Shown here one piece after another: positions 26,118-35,193 of a DNA stretch of 64,000 bases. The DNA is taken from positions 1,550,001 to 1,614,000 of the forward strand of contig NZ_CP043568.1 of assembly GCF_014076415.1 (NCBI RefSeq), given 5' to 3'. The DNA comes from Comamonas testosteroni (GTDB taxonomy: Bacteria; Pseudomonadota; Gammaproteobacteria; Burkholderiales; Burkholderiaceae_C). The stretch's first letter is position 1; each line of letters begins with the position of its first letter. Below the pieces are notes generated by a model. The model made no database searches. It was given only the letters and a program-made list of their open reading frames with translations, and had not been told where the DNA came from. The position numbers and the translations under genes were made by a program.

Positions 26118-27257
26118 ATGGACTTCACCTTTACCGAAGATCAAATCGCATTCCGTGACTCGATCAGCCGCTTTCTGATGACCGAAGCAGCCCCCGAGCT
26201 GCTGCGCGACATCTGGGAAACTCCGACCGGTCGCAGCCCCGAGCTGTGGGCCAGGATTGCAGAACAAGGCCTGATGGGCCTGTCCGCCCCCGAGGCCGAT
26301 GGCGGCATGGGCATGGCCGATGTGGACTGGGCACTGCTGCTGCAGGAAGTGGGTTATTACGCTCTGCCCGATTCCTTGACCGACACAGCCTATGTGGCCG
26401 TGGGCATGCTGAGTGCATTGCCGCAAGGACATGAGAGCCGTGTCTGGCTGTCCAGGATTGCCGAAGGCAGCTGCCGCGTGGCCGTGGGCCATCCCGTCAA
26501 CCCCAATGTGGCGGACGCCGCACTGGCCGATGTGCTGTTGCTGCCCCATGCCACGGCCACCGGCCTGGAACTGCACCTGGTCAGGCCTGCACAGTGCGAG
26601 ATCACGGCACTGGGCAGCATCGACTCCTCGCGCCGCCTGTCACGGGTGCGCTGGACGGCATCCGATGCCACGCGCTTGCTCGATGGAGCTCAGGGTCGGA
26701 AGGTCTGGGACACTGCCGGCGAGCGCGGGGCACTCGCCGCAGCTGCCCAGATGCTGGGCCTGGCCCAGCGCATGCTGGACCTGTCGGTGGACTATGTGGC
26801 ACAGCGCAAGCAGTTCGACAAGGTCATCGGCAGCTTTCAGGCCGTGCAGCACCACCTGTCGGACATCGTCACCAAGATCGAGTTTGCCAAACCAGTGCTC
26901 TACCGTGCCTTCTATGCGCTGCAGCACGGCGAACCCGATCTGGCCGTGCGCATCTCGCACGCCAAGCTCCAGTGCAGCGAAGCGAGCTGGTTTGCGGCAC
27001 GCAACAGTCTGCAGGTCCATGGCGCCATGGGTTACACCTGGGAAGTCGATCTGCAGATGTTCATGAAGCGCGCCTGGGTACTGGACGCTGCCTGGGGCGA
27101 CAAGGCATACCATGCGGCCCGCCTGACTCAGGGGCTGCTGCGCAGTCCCAATGCCCCCGTGGGCCCCGGATCGACTTTTGATCGAGAAATCGATTCATGT
27201 GCCTCCTGCTCTGCGCAGGATGCGGTGAAGAACATTGCTGAAGAGGTGGCTGCATGA
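26118..27257 (+). CDS. Acyl-CoA dehydrogenase, beta-type partner subunit
   Basis: 379 aa. The N-terminal and C-terminal ACAD helical domains are clear (FTEDQIAFRDSISRFL; YVAQRKQFDKVIGSFQAVQHHL; LQVHGAMGYTWEVDL), while the middle domain is short and lacks the standard FAD-binding motifs of the alpha-type protein. This asymmetric pattern is typical of heteromeric steroid ACADs that share one FAD per dimer. It ends with an ATGA overlap with the thiolase gene, indicating coupled translation. Partner most likely the product of the preceding gene. Confidence 0.84.
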   Translation: MDFTFTEDQIAFRDSISRFLMTEAAPELLRDIWETPTGRSPELWARIAEQGLMGLSAPEADGGMGMADVDWALLLQEVGYYALPDSLTDTAYVAVGMLSALPQGHESRVWLSRIAEGSCRVAVGHPVNPNVADAALADVLLLPHATATGLELHLVRPAQCEITALGSIDSSRRLSRVRWTASDATRLLDGAQGRKVWDTAGERGALAAAAQMLGLAQRMLDLSVDYVAQRKQFDKVIGSFQAVQHHLSDIVTKIEFAKPVLYRAFYALQHGEPDLAVRISHAKLQCSEASWFAARNSLQVHGAMGYTWEVDLQMFMKRAWVLDAAWGDKAYHAARLTQGLLRSPNAPVGPGSTFDREIDSCASCSAQDAVKNIAEEVAA

Positions 27258-28408
27258 GCGCCCAGGCCTATATCGTTGATGCGCTGCGCTCTCCTACCGG
27301 CAAGCGCAAGGGCTCTCTCGCCACCGTGCACGGCGCCGACCTCGGCGCCCATGTGATCAAGGCGCTGGTCGAGCGCAACGACATTCCCGCAGCCGATTAC
27401 GACGACGTGATCTTTGGCTGCGTGGACACCATCGGCTCCCTGGCCGGCGACATTGCCCGCACTTCCTGGCTGGCAGCCGGTATGCCCTTGAACGTTCCCG
27501 GCACCACGATCGACCGCCAGTGCGGCTCCTCCCAGCAAGCCATTCACTTTGCGGCCCAGGCCGTGATGAGCGGCACGCAGGACGTGGTGCTGGCCGGTGG
27601 TGTGCAGACCATGACGGCCATTCCCATCTCCTCGGCCATGCTCGCCGGCCAGCCCCTGGGCTTTACCACGCCGTTTGCCGAGAGCAAGGGCTGGCAGGCC
27701 CGCTTCGGCAACGCGCCAGTGAACCAGTTCTATGCCGCCCAGCGTATTGCCGACCACTGGGGTGTGAGTCGTGCCGATATGGAAGTGTTTGCCAAGGAAA
27801 GCCACGACCGCGCTTTGAATGCGATTGCCGATGGCCGCTTCGACCGTGAAATCGCCCCCTTTGGCGCTTTCAGGATGGACGAGACGGCTCGCCTTTCCAC
27901 TCTGGAGAAGATGGCCACGCTGGAGCCGGTGGACCCCAGCTATCCCTCCATCACGGCAGCCGTCTCGAGCTCCACCTGCGATGCAGCGGCTGCCGTGCTG
28001 GTGGTGTCCGAAGCCGCTCTCAAGCGCTACAACCTCAAGCCCCGCGCCCGCATTCACCATATGAGCGTGCGCGCCGATGACCCCATCTGGCACCTGACCG
28101 CTCCGATTCCCGCCACGGAATATGCGCTCAAGAAGGCTGGCATGACCATGTCCGACATCGACCTGGTCGAGATCAACGAGGCCTTCGCTTCCGTGGTCAT
28201 GGCCTGGCTCAAGGAGACCGGCTACGACCATGCCAAAACCAATGTCAACGGCGGCGCGATTGCGCTCGGTCATCCACTGGGGGCCTCGGGCGCAAAGCTC
28301 ATGACCACACTGCTGCACGAGCTGGAGCGCACGGGCGGGCGCTATGGGCTGCAGACCATGTGCGAAGGTGGTGGTCAGGCCAACGTCACCATCATCGAAC
28401 GTCTCTGA
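27254..28408 (+). CDS. Thiolase (acetyl-/propionyl-CoA acyltransferase), FadA6-like
   Basis: 384 aa. Nucleophilic Cys in TIDRQCGSSQQA (about 88-99), His in NVNGGAIALGHPLGASG and the second Cys in TMCEGGGQAN complete a degradative thiolase active site; NEAFA is also present. Downstream of an ACAD pair and the ring-opening enzymes, it fits thiolytic cleavage of a 3-ketoacyl-CoA arising from the opened C/D rings, like FadA6 in the mycobacterial KstR2 regulon. Followed by a perfect 10-bp hairpin and then two amidase genes. Confidence 0.86.
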   Translation: MSAQAYIVDALRSPTGKRKGSLATVHGADLGAHVIKALVERNDIPAADYDDVIFGCVDTIGSLAGDIARTSWLAAGMPLNVPGTTIDRQCGSSQQAIHFAAQAVMSGTQDVVLAGGVQTMTAIPISSAMLAGQPLGFTTPFAESKGWQARFGNAPVNQFYAAQRIADHWGVSRADMEVFAKESHDRALNAIADGRFDREIAPFGAFRMDETARLSTLEKMATLEPVDPSYPSITAAVSSSTCDAAAAVLVVSEAALKRYNLKPRARIHHMSVRADDPIWHLTAPIPATEYALKKAGMTMSDIDLVEINEAFASVVMAWLKETGYDHAKTNVNGGAIALGHPLGASGAKLMTTLLHELERTGGRYGLQTMCEGGGQANVTIIERL

Positions 28409-28416
28409 TGGCGCTC

Positions 28417-28440
28417 ATGCAGGCACCGCAGTGCCTGCAT
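28417..28440 (+). other. Intercistronic hairpin between thiolase and amidase genes
   Basis: ATGCAGGCAC (28417-28426) is a perfect inverted repeat of GTGCCTGCAT (28431-28440) around a 4-nt loop. No T tract follows, so it is not a standard terminator; it may protect the upstream mRNA or reduce expression of the amidases. Confidence 0.6.
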
Positions 28441-28503
28441 GCCTTGGAGTTCAGGTGTTAGCGGTTTAGCAGGTCGTCCAAAAAAATCAACGGAGACAAA
28501 GAC

Positions 28504-30069
28504 ATGCAAGACAAAGCGACGGATTCAGATCGCAGAGCATTCCTGGCCGGGGCAACTGCCACGGCGGCAGCACTGGGTCTGCCAGCAGCGCAAGCGCAAG
28601 TCGGCACCAGGACCGTTGCGCAGGCCGATGCCATCACCATGGCAGCGCAGATGCGCAAAGGCGATGTCACGCCGCTGGAGGCTCTTGATGCCGCCATTGC
28701 GCGCGTTGAAGCCTTGCCCAAGCTCAATGCCGTGGTCATCAAAGACTACGAACTGGCCCGCGCGCATGCCAAGAAGCTCTCGGCCATGGGCCGCGATGCA
28801 CGCAAACAGGCGACTGACAAAGCCCCGCTGTGGGGTCTGCCGTTTGTGCTCAAGGACCTGGGCCTGAGCATGGCAGGAACCGTGACCAGCAATGGTTGCC
28901 GCTTCTTCAAGGATGCTGTCGCTTCGCAGGACTCCACGCTGGTGACGCGCTACAAGGCTGCGGGTCTCAACATCTTTGGCAAGACGGCATCTCCCGAGTT
29001 CGGCATGACGACCACCACAGAGTCAAGGCTTTACGGCGTCACGCCCAACCCCTGGAACACCGGGCATACCACGGGCGGTTCTTCCGGTGGGACTGCCGCT
29101 GTGGTGGCGGCCGGCATTCTGCCCGTGGGCCATGCCAGCGATGGCGGCGGCTCCATCCGCATACCGACCGCACATTGCGGCCTGTTCGGACTCAAGCCCA
29201 GTCGTGGACGTGTGCCTGCAGGGCCGGGAGCGCTGGATGGCGCAACAGGTTTGTCGGTGAACCACGTCATCAGCCGCAGCGTGCGCGACGCTGCCTTGCT
29301 GCTGGACTTGAGTGCTGGGCCCGAATTCGGCTCGCGAGTGCGACCTCCCTCTGATGTTCCACGCGGCTACCTTGAAGCGATGCACCAGCCCGAGCACAAG
29401 CTGCGTATTGCCGTCTGGCGCAAGAACTACTTCGGGATTCCCGTACATGCCGAATGCCTGGAGGCCGTGGACAAAGCAGCCAAGGCCTGCGAGGCCCTGG
29501 GGCATTTTGTTGAAGAGGCCATGCCAGAGCTGCCGGTGAACGAAATTTTTGGCGGCATGGGTACAGGCATGTCGGCAGGTCTGCTCAGCGCCATCGAATA
29601 CCGTGAAAAGCAGCTGGGCCGCGCTGTGCGCGAAGACGAGATGGAGCCGTTGAACTGGGCCGCGTTGCAGGCCGCGAAGAAGGCCTCGGCGCTGGATCTG
29701 TACCGTGGCCGCGCAGGCTTCGACAAGGCGGGGCAATTGATCGATGCATTCCTGTCCAGGTACGACCTGATTCTGACGCCAACCACCGTGGTGCCTGCAC
29801 AGAAACTGGGCGTGCTGCGACTCGATCAGCCTTATCAAAGCTATGCCGCCGAGGCCATGAACTCCTCCGCCTTTACCTCGCTGTTCAACATCAGCGGTCA
29901 TCCGGCCATGTCCGTGCCGCTGCACTGGACGGCAGACCACCTCCCTGTGGGTTCCCACTTTGTCGCACCGTTTGGTGGCGAAGGCCGCTTGCTGCGCCTG
30001 GCGGCGCAGCTGGAGCAAGCACTGCCATGGGCACATCGCGTGCCCGACCTGTCCGCACTCAAGGCTTGA
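28504..30069 (+). CDS. Tat-exported amidase-signature enzyme (first of tandem pair)
   Basis: 521 aa. N-terminus SDRRAFLAG plus a hydrophobic Ala-rich stretch ending PAAQAQ is a twin-arginine signal peptide, so the enzyme is predicted periplasmic. Amidase-signature catalytic triad: Lys117 (VLKD), cis-Ser193 (TGGSSGG) and nucleophile Ser217 (DGGGSIRIP). Family members hydrolyse amides, including cyclic dimers and N-acyl amino acids. A tandem paralogue follows directly. Within a steroid operon a plausible role is hydrolysis of amide-conjugated bile salts outside the cytoplasm, but this is inference only; a general amide scavenger is the alternative. Confidence 0.83.
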   Translation: MQDKATDSDRRAFLAGATATAAALGLPAAQAQVGTRTVAQADAITMAAQMRKGDVTPLEALDAAIARVEALPKLNAVVIKDYELARAHAKKLSAMGRDARKQATDKAPLWGLPFVLKDLGLSMAGTVTSNGCRFFKDAVASQDSTLVTRYKAAGLNIFGKTASPEFGMTTTTESRLYGVTPNPWNTGHTTGGSSGGTAAVVAAGILPVGHASDGGGSIRIPTAHCGLFGLKPSRGRVPAGPGALDGATGLSVNHVISRSVRDAALLLDLSAGPEFGSRVRPPSDVPRGYLEAMHQPEHKLRIAVWRKNYFGIPVHAECLEAVDKAAKACEALGHFVEEAMPELPVNEIFGGMGTGMSAGLLSAIEYREKQLGRAVREDEMEPLNWAALQAAKKASALDLYRGRAGFDKAGQLIDAFLSRYDLILTPTTVVPAQKLGVLRLDQPYQSYAAEAMNSSAFTSLFNISGHPAMSVPLHWTADHLPVGSHFVAPFGGEGRLLRLAAQLEQALPWAHRVPDLSALKA

Positions 30070-30096
30070 ATGCCCAGCAGCAAGAAGGAGGAGAGC

Positions 30097-31659
30097 ATGG
30101 AATCAGTGAATCAAGGTGTGGATCGTCGCGGCTTTATTCAGGGCGCAGGTGCCGTGGCCGCAGCAGCAGCCATGCCGGCAGTGGCTGCACAGAAGAAAAA
30201 TGAGGCGACGGCGGTGGACGGCTACGCCTGGGCAGAACAGATCCGCCGGGGCGATATCACGCCGCTGGAAGCGCTGGAGGCGGCGATTGCACGCACGCAG
30301 GCCTTGCCCAAGCTCAATGCAGTGGTCATCAAGGACTACGATCTGGCACGTGATCAGGCCAGGCAGATGTCGACTCTGGGCAGCGCTGCGCGTGCCGAAG
30401 CCACAGCCAGGGCGCCCATGTGGGGCGTGCCCTTTTTGCTCAAGGACCTGAACCAGTATCTGAAGGGTACGGTCACCACCAATGGCTGCCGCTTTTTCAA
30501 GGGGGCCGTGGCAGAGTACGACAGCACCCTGGTTGCACGCTACAAGGCGGCCGGGCTCAATATCTTCGGCAAGACGGCATCGCCCGAGTTCGGCCAGACG
30601 CCCACGACCGAGTCCTTGCTCTATGGCAAGTCGCCCAACCCCTGGAATGCTGCCCATACGACAGGCGGCTCCTCGGGTGGTGCGGCATCGGTGGTTGCCG
30701 CAGGCATTGTGCCCGTGGCCCATGCCAGCGATGGAGGCGGCTCCATCCGCATTCCCGCTTCGCACTGCGGCCTGTTCGGCCTCAAGCCCAGCCGCGGCCG
30801 TCTGCCTGCCGGTCCGGCCAATATGGAAGGCTGGATGGGCTTGTCCATGAACCATGTCATCAGTCGCAGCGTGCGCGACAGCGCTCACCTGCTCGATCTG
30901 ACGCAGGGGCGTGAGCCTGGCTCGCGCACCGTGCCGCCGCGCGACGTGGAAGGCAGCTATCTGGATGCCCTCAAGCAGGCGCCCAAGAAGCTCAGGATCG
31001 CCGTCTGGACCGGAAACTACTTTGGCATTCCCGTACATGCGGACTGCCAGGCGGCGGTGGACAAGGCCATCAAGGCCTGTCTGGCGCTGGGACATGAAAT
31101 CGTGGAAGACATGCCGGAGTTGCCTGTGGCTGAGGTGTTCTCGGGCCTGGGCGTGGTGACATCCGTGGGCATGATGGCCAGCATCCGTGCCCGCGAAAAG
31201 CTGCTGGGTCGCGCAGTGCGCCAGGATGAGGTGGAGCAGGTGGACTGGCTGTATCTGGAAAAGGCCAGGTCCTATACCGCCGAGCAGATGCTGATGGCGC
31301 GTACCAACTTCGATACGGCCGGCCAGATTCTGGACCGCTTCTTTCTCAAGTACGACCTGATCCTGACTCCCGTGATGGCCGTGCCGCCACCGCTGTTGGG
31401 TGTGCTGACGCTGGACCAGCCTTATGACTCATTCGCGCGCGAAGCCGTCAAGGCTTCGCCCTATACCGCGCTTTTCAATATGACAGGCCAGCCCGCCATG
31501 TCTGTGCCCATGCACTGGACCAGGGACAACTTGCCTATAGGCGCGCACTTTGCTGCGCCGTTTGGCCGCGAAGGGCGCCTGTTGGCGCTGGCAGCGCAGC
31601 TGGAACAAGCCGCTCCCTGGGCGCATCGTCAGCCCGATCTGTCGGTTTTCAAGGCGTGA
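30097..31659 (+). CDS. Tat-exported amidase-signature enzyme (second of tandem pair)
   Basis: 520 aa from the ATG at 30097, which has AGGAGGAGAG just upstream; an in-frame ATG at 30070 lacks one. Signal peptide VDRRGFIQGAG with hydrophobic region to AVAAQ. Catalytic Lys116, cis-Ser192 and Ser216 correspond exactly to those of the preceding amidase, and long stretches are nearly identical (for example GGGSIRIP and GLFGLKPSRGR), so the two genes arose by tandem duplication. Differences concentrate after residue 320, where substrate loops usually lie. Same operon; same uncertainty about substrate. Confidence 0.83.
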   Translation: MESVNQGVDRRGFIQGAGAVAAAAAMPAVAAQKKNEATAVDGYAWAEQIRRGDITPLEALEAAIARTQALPKLNAVVIKDYDLARDQARQMSTLGSAARAEATARAPMWGVPFLLKDLNQYLKGTVTTNGCRFFKGAVAEYDSTLVARYKAAGLNIFGKTASPEFGQTPTTESLLYGKSPNPWNAAHTTGGSSGGAASVVAAGIVPVAHASDGGGSIRIPASHCGLFGLKPSRGRLPAGPANMEGWMGLSMNHVISRSVRDSAHLLDLTQGREPGSRTVPPRDVEGSYLDALKQAPKKLRIAVWTGNYFGIPVHADCQAAVDKAIKACLALGHEIVEDMPELPVAEVFSGLGVVTSVGMMASIRAREKLLGRAVRQDEVEQVDWLYLEKARSYTAEQMLMARTNFDTAGQILDRFFLKYDLILTPVMAVPPPLLGVLTLDQPYDSFAREAVKASPYTALFNMTGQPAMSVPMHWTRDNLPIGAHFAAPFGREGRLLALAAQLEQAAPWAHRQPDLSVFKA

Positions 31660-31718
31660 TTTCAAGAGCGCAGACAGGCTGCGTGCCTGCTCTGCACAGC
31701 AAGCAAAAGGGGAAACAA

Positions 31719-32594
31719 ATGGGTATTTGCAACCAGAGAACCGTCGTCATCACCGGTGCAGGCGGTGGCCTGGGCCGCGCTTATGCGCTGGCCTTCGCGC
31801 AAGAAGGTGCAAATGTGGTGATCAACGACATCCGTGCCGAAGCCGCTCAGGCCGTGGCCGAGGAAGTCAAGGCCGGTGGCGGCAAGGCGCTGGCCAACAC
31901 GGGTGACATCACCACTGTGGCCGGAGCGCAATCGATTCTGGATGCGGCACTGGCCGCCTTTGGCGATGTGCAGGTCATCGTCAACAACGCGGGCGTGCTG
32001 CGTGACCGCATGTTCCTGAGCCTGTCCGAAGAGGACTGGGATATGGTCATGCGCGTGCATCTGCGCGGACATTTCTGCATGGCCAAGGTGTTTGGCGGCT
32101 ACTGGCGCGATCAGAAGAAGGCCGGCAAGGACGTGGATGCGCGCATCATCAACACCAGCTCCGGCGCGGGCCTGCAAGGCTCCATCGGTCAGAGCAACTA
32201 TGCCGCAGCCAAGGCCGGCATCGCCGGTCTGACTCTGGTGCAGGCCGCGGAGCTGGCGCGCTACGGCATCACCGCCAACTGTCTGGCACCTGCTGCGCGC
32301 ACGTCCATGACCGAAGGCGCCATGCCCGATATGGTCAAGAAGCCCGAGTCCGGCTTCGACGTCTGGGACCCGATGAATGTGGCCTCCATCGTCGTCTGGC
32401 TGGGCAGCACCCAGTCCAGGCATGTGACGGGCCGCTGCTTTGAAGCCAAGGGCGGCGAGCTGTCCGTGGCCGACGGCTGGTTCACCGGCAAGATCAATGA
32501 CAAGCAGGCGCGCTGGGAGCCTGCCGAGCTGTCAGCTGTGGTCGATCAACTGATCGCCGAGGGCAAGGCCCCTCAGAAGGTCTACGGGACCTAA
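31719..32594 (+). CDS. SDR of the 17-beta-HSD4/MFE-2 type (3-hydroxyacyl-CoA dehydrogenase-like)
   Basis: 291 aa from the ATG at 31719, preceded by AGGGGAAAC. Motifs TGAGGGLGRAYALAF, NNAGVLRDRMF, Ser in NTSSGAGLQGS and YAAAK are the hallmark of the dehydrogenase domain of peroxisomal-type multifunctional enzyme 2, which oxidises (R)-3-hydroxyacyl-CoA. The C-terminal extension (WFTGKINDKQARWEPAEL) is also typical. Together with an R-specific MaoC hydratase in the next operon it could form the (R)-branch of steroid acyl-CoA beta-oxidation. Confidence 0.85.
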   Translation: MGICNQRTVVITGAGGGLGRAYALAFAQEGANVVINDIRAEAAQAVAEEVKAGGGKALANTGDITTVAGAQSILDAALAAFGDVQVIVNNAGVLRDRMFLSLSEEDWDMVMRVHLRGHFCMAKVFGGYWRDQKKAGKDVDARIINTSSGAGLQGSIGQSNYAAAKAGIAGLTLVQAAELARYGITANCLAPAARTSMTEGAMPDMVKKPESGFDVWDPMNVASIVVWLGSTQSRHVTGRCFEAKGGELSVADGWFTGKINDKQARWEPAELSAVVDQLIAEGKAPQKVYGT

Positions 32595-32663
32595 ACAGAA
32601 GAAACAGCCGGGGCATGGGGCCCGGCCTTCCCATTCGATGAAGAACTCAGGACGCGAGCCATC

Positions 32664-33803
32664 ATGGATTTAAGTCTGAACGAAGAACAAAAAATGATCG
32701 CCGAGAGCGCCGCGGTGTTTCTGCAGGAAAAAAGCAGCACGGCGCAGGTGCGCAAGGTTTCTGAAACCGAGGGCGGGCTGGACCGTGCCCTGTGGCAGGA
32801 AGTGCTGGACATGGGCTGGTGCAGCGTGGCCCTGCCTGAAGCCGCAGGTGGCATGGGTCTGGGCTGGCGCGAGCTGGTGCTGCTTCAGGAGCAGATGGGC
32901 TATCACCTGGCCTGCGTGCCGTTTTTTGATGCTGTTGTCGCGGTGACGCCTTTGTGGCAGGCGTTGAGCCAGACCGAGCAGGGCCTGGGCGTGGTGGAGC
33001 GCCTGGCCACCTCGGGCCGGATCTGCGTGCTGGGCATGACGGTGCGCGGCGAACTGCCCGAGGCCGCGATCGTGAAGCTCGAAGGCGATGCGCTGGTGCT
33101 CAATGGCCAGTGGAGTCAGGTGGGATCAGGCGCACATGCCGATGTGTTCCTGCTGCCCGCTACCCTGCCTTGCGGCTCGATGGGCCTGCTGGAGGTGCAT
33201 GCCAAGACCGAAGGTCTGAGCGTGCAGGCGCTGGCGACGGTGGACGCCACACGCAGCAGTGCCGATGTCATGGCCGTTAATGTGAGATTGAGCGGCGCTG
33301 CCGTGCTGATGCATGGCGAGGCGCTCAGGAGCCTGTGGGCGCAGACGCGCAATCTGGCGGCCATCGGCTTGGCGGCTGAGCAGGTCGGCGTGGCCGAGCG
33401 CGCGCTGAATCTGGCTGTGGAATACACCAAGGAGCGCCAGCAGTTCGGCAGGGCCGTGGGCAGCTTTCAGGGCGTCAAGCACCGGGCAGCGCAGATGCTG
33501 GTGAAGGTGGAGACCGCTCGTTCTGCCGTCTATGCAGCAGCTTTCATAGCTGATACCGCTGACGGCACAAGCGATCTGAGCTACTTTGCGGCTCAAGCTC
33601 GCACAGATGCAACGGAGGCTGCTCTCTTTTCCACGCGTGAAAGCATTCAGTTGCACGGCGGCGTGGGATTCACCTGGGAGTTTGATCCGCATCTGTTCTT
33701 CCGACGCGCGCAGGCATCCAGCCAGCGCATGGGCACGGTGGAGCAGTGGCGCGAGCTGGTGGCTGCGCGTTTGTTGGACGAGAGCGTGACGGAGGCCGCA
33801 TGA
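32664..33803 (+). CDS. Acyl-CoA dehydrogenase, beta-type partner subunit
   Basis: 379 aa. N-terminal LNEEQKMIAESAAVFL, a short divergent middle domain and the C-terminal YTKERQQFGRAVGSFQGVKHRAAQ and IQLHGGVGFTWEFDPHLFFRRA. Like the protein at 26118 it is the partner-type ACAD subunit of a heteromer, and it ends in an ATGA overlap with an alpha-type ACAD gene. Order within this pair is beta then alpha, the reverse of the earlier pair. Likely substrate is another HIP or side-chain acyl-CoA. Confidence 0.84.
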   Translation: MDLSLNEEQKMIAESAAVFLQEKSSTAQVRKVSETEGGLDRALWQEVLDMGWCSVALPEAAGGMGLGWRELVLLQEQMGYHLACVPFFDAVVAVTPLWQALSQTEQGLGVVERLATSGRICVLGMTVRGELPEAAIVKLEGDALVLNGQWSQVGSGAHADVFLLPATLPCGSMGLLEVHAKTEGLSVQALATVDATRSSADVMAVNVRLSGAAVLMHGEALRSLWAQTRNLAAIGLAAEQVGVAERALNLAVEYTKERQQFGRAVGSFQGVKHRAAQMLVKVETARSAVYAAAFIADTADGTSDLSYFAAQARTDATEAALFSTRESIQLHGGVGFTWEFDPHLFFRRAQASSQRMGTVEQWRELVAARLLDESVTEAA

Positions 33804-34978
33804 AGATGCAGGAGTCGGAAATCAATGAAGCCTTTCGCGCTGAAGTGCGTGAATGGATGGCGCAACATCTGGCAGGGCGGTTCGCCCCGCTCAAGCATGC
33901 CAGCGGTCTGGGTGCCGAGGGTTATGACGCACAACTGGCCAAGGAGTGGGAGCAGGAGCTGGCCAAGGGCGGCTGGACAGGGCTGGGCTGGGAGGCCCGG
34001 TATGGCGGCCGTAACGCCCCGCTGGCCCAGCAAGTCATCTTCCACGAGGAGTATGTACGCTGCGGTGGCCCAGGCCGCATCGGTCACATTGGCGAGACCC
34101 TGCTGGCCCCCACGCTGATGGCTTTTGGCACGCCCGAGCAGAAACAGCGTTTTCTGCCTGGCATTCTGGCCGGTACCGACTATTGGGCTCAGGGCTACTC
34201 AGAGCCCGGCGCGGGCTCCGACCTGGCGGGCATTCGTACCAAAGCCCATCGTGATGCGGCCACGGGCGAATGGGTGATCAACGGTCAGAAGGTCTGGACT
34301 TCCTGGGCCCATGAGTCCGAATGGGTGTTTGTGCTGGCTCGCACCGACGAGGTCGGAGCGAGCACTGCCAGCCCCCGCCATGCGGGCATGGTGCTGCTGC
34401 TGGTGCCCATCAAGCAGGCCGGCGTGGAGGTGCGTCCGATTCGCCAGATCACCGGCACCTCGGAGTTCAATGAAGTTTTCTTCGACGGTGCACGTACCGA
34501 CGGCACCCTGCACCTGGGCCCCGTGGGCGATGGCTGGAAGGTCGCCATGTATCTGCTGGGCTGCGAGCGCGGTGCGTCCACTCTGGGCCAGCAGGCGCAT
34601 TTCCGTCATGAGCTGGACCTGATCCTGGCCCTGGCCAGGCGCAATGGCGCGGCCCGCGATCCGCTGATCCGTCAGCGCCTGGCCAAGGCCGATATGGGCC
34701 TGCAGACTCTGCGCGCCCATGCGCTGCGCTCCAGCGATGAGAGCACGCCCTTCCGTGTGGCTTCCGTATCCAAATATGCATGGTCCAACTGGCACCGTGA
34801 TCTGGGAGAGCTGGCCATGGATGTGCTGGGCGAGCAGGGCGAACTGGTGCTCAAGGATCCGGCGTTCAGCGCTTTGCAGCAGCTATGGCTGGTCAGCCGT
34901 GCCGACACCATCTACGCAGGCACCAACGAGATTCAGATGAACCTCATGGCCGAACGCGCACTGGGCATGCCGCGCTGA
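33800..34978 (+). CDS. Acyl-CoA dehydrogenase, alpha-type subunit
   Basis: 392 aa from the ATG at 33800 that overlaps the upstream stop (ATGA), with GGAGG 5 bp before. Motifs GYSEPGAGSDLAGI, NGQKVWTSWAHESEW, the beta-domain GTSEFNEVFFDGA and the C-terminal IYAGTNEIQMNLMAERALGMP give a full FAD-binding ACAD. It would pair with the preceding gene product. Last gene of operon B; a hairpin terminator starts 60 bp downstream. Confidence 0.86.
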   Translation: MKMQESEINEAFRAEVREWMAQHLAGRFAPLKHASGLGAEGYDAQLAKEWEQELAKGGWTGLGWEARYGGRNAPLAQQVIFHEEYVRCGGPGRIGHIGETLLAPTLMAFGTPEQKQRFLPGILAGTDYWAQGYSEPGAGSDLAGIRTKAHRDAATGEWVINGQKVWTSWAHESEWVFVLARTDEVGASTASPRHAGMVLLLVPIKQAGVEVRPIRQITGTSEFNEVFFDGARTDGTLHLGPVGDGWKVAMYLLGCERGASTLGQQAHFRHELDLILALARRNGAARDPLIRQRLAKADMGLQTLRAHALRSSDESTPFRVASVSKYAWSNWHRDLGELAMDVLGEQGELVLKDPAFSALQQLWLVSRADTIYAGTNEIQMNLMAERALGMPR

Positions 34979-35038
34979 GCGAGTGCCCTGGTGCTCGGTC
35001 ATTGGAGTAGGTGAATACGCTGAGTGGCTCCAAAGAAG

Positions 35039-35082
35039 ATGCTGTGAACCGCGGGTTCTTCCTTGTGGTTTGCAGCATTTTC
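35039..35082 (+). terminator. Probable Rho-independent terminator after operon B
   Basis: ATGCTGTGAACC (35039-35050) pairs with GGTTTGCAGCAT (35067-35078) over 12 bp with two G-U pairs, followed by TTTTCTCC. It ends the long tesB operon before the operon C promoter. Confidence 0.7.
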
Positions 35083-35122
35083 TCCTTTGAAATGTCCTTC
35101 CAGCGACACTAGGGAATGACCT

Positions 35123-35140
35123 ATCGTCCAAAGTGACGAT
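35123..35140 (+). promoter_or_regulatory. 18-bp shared operator, site 3 (operon C)
   Basis: ATCGTCCAAAGTGACGAT: arms ATCGTC and GACGAT are perfect inverted repeats. 53 bp upstream of the ATG at 35194. Same core as sites 1, 2 and 4 to 6. Because the LuxR-family gene is the last gene of this operon, the site would provide autoregulation if LuxR is the binder. Confidence 0.68.
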
Positions 35141-35193
35141 GCTGCAGCGCAGCGGGAGCCGGAAGATCAGGGTAACTACCTTCTGAATGACAA

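Noticed and set aside
28473..28490. Possible operator copy GTCGTCCAAAAAAATCAA before the first amidase
   Set aside because: Left arm matches but it is only 13 bp from the start codon, overlapping the ribosome site region, and the right arm is poor.
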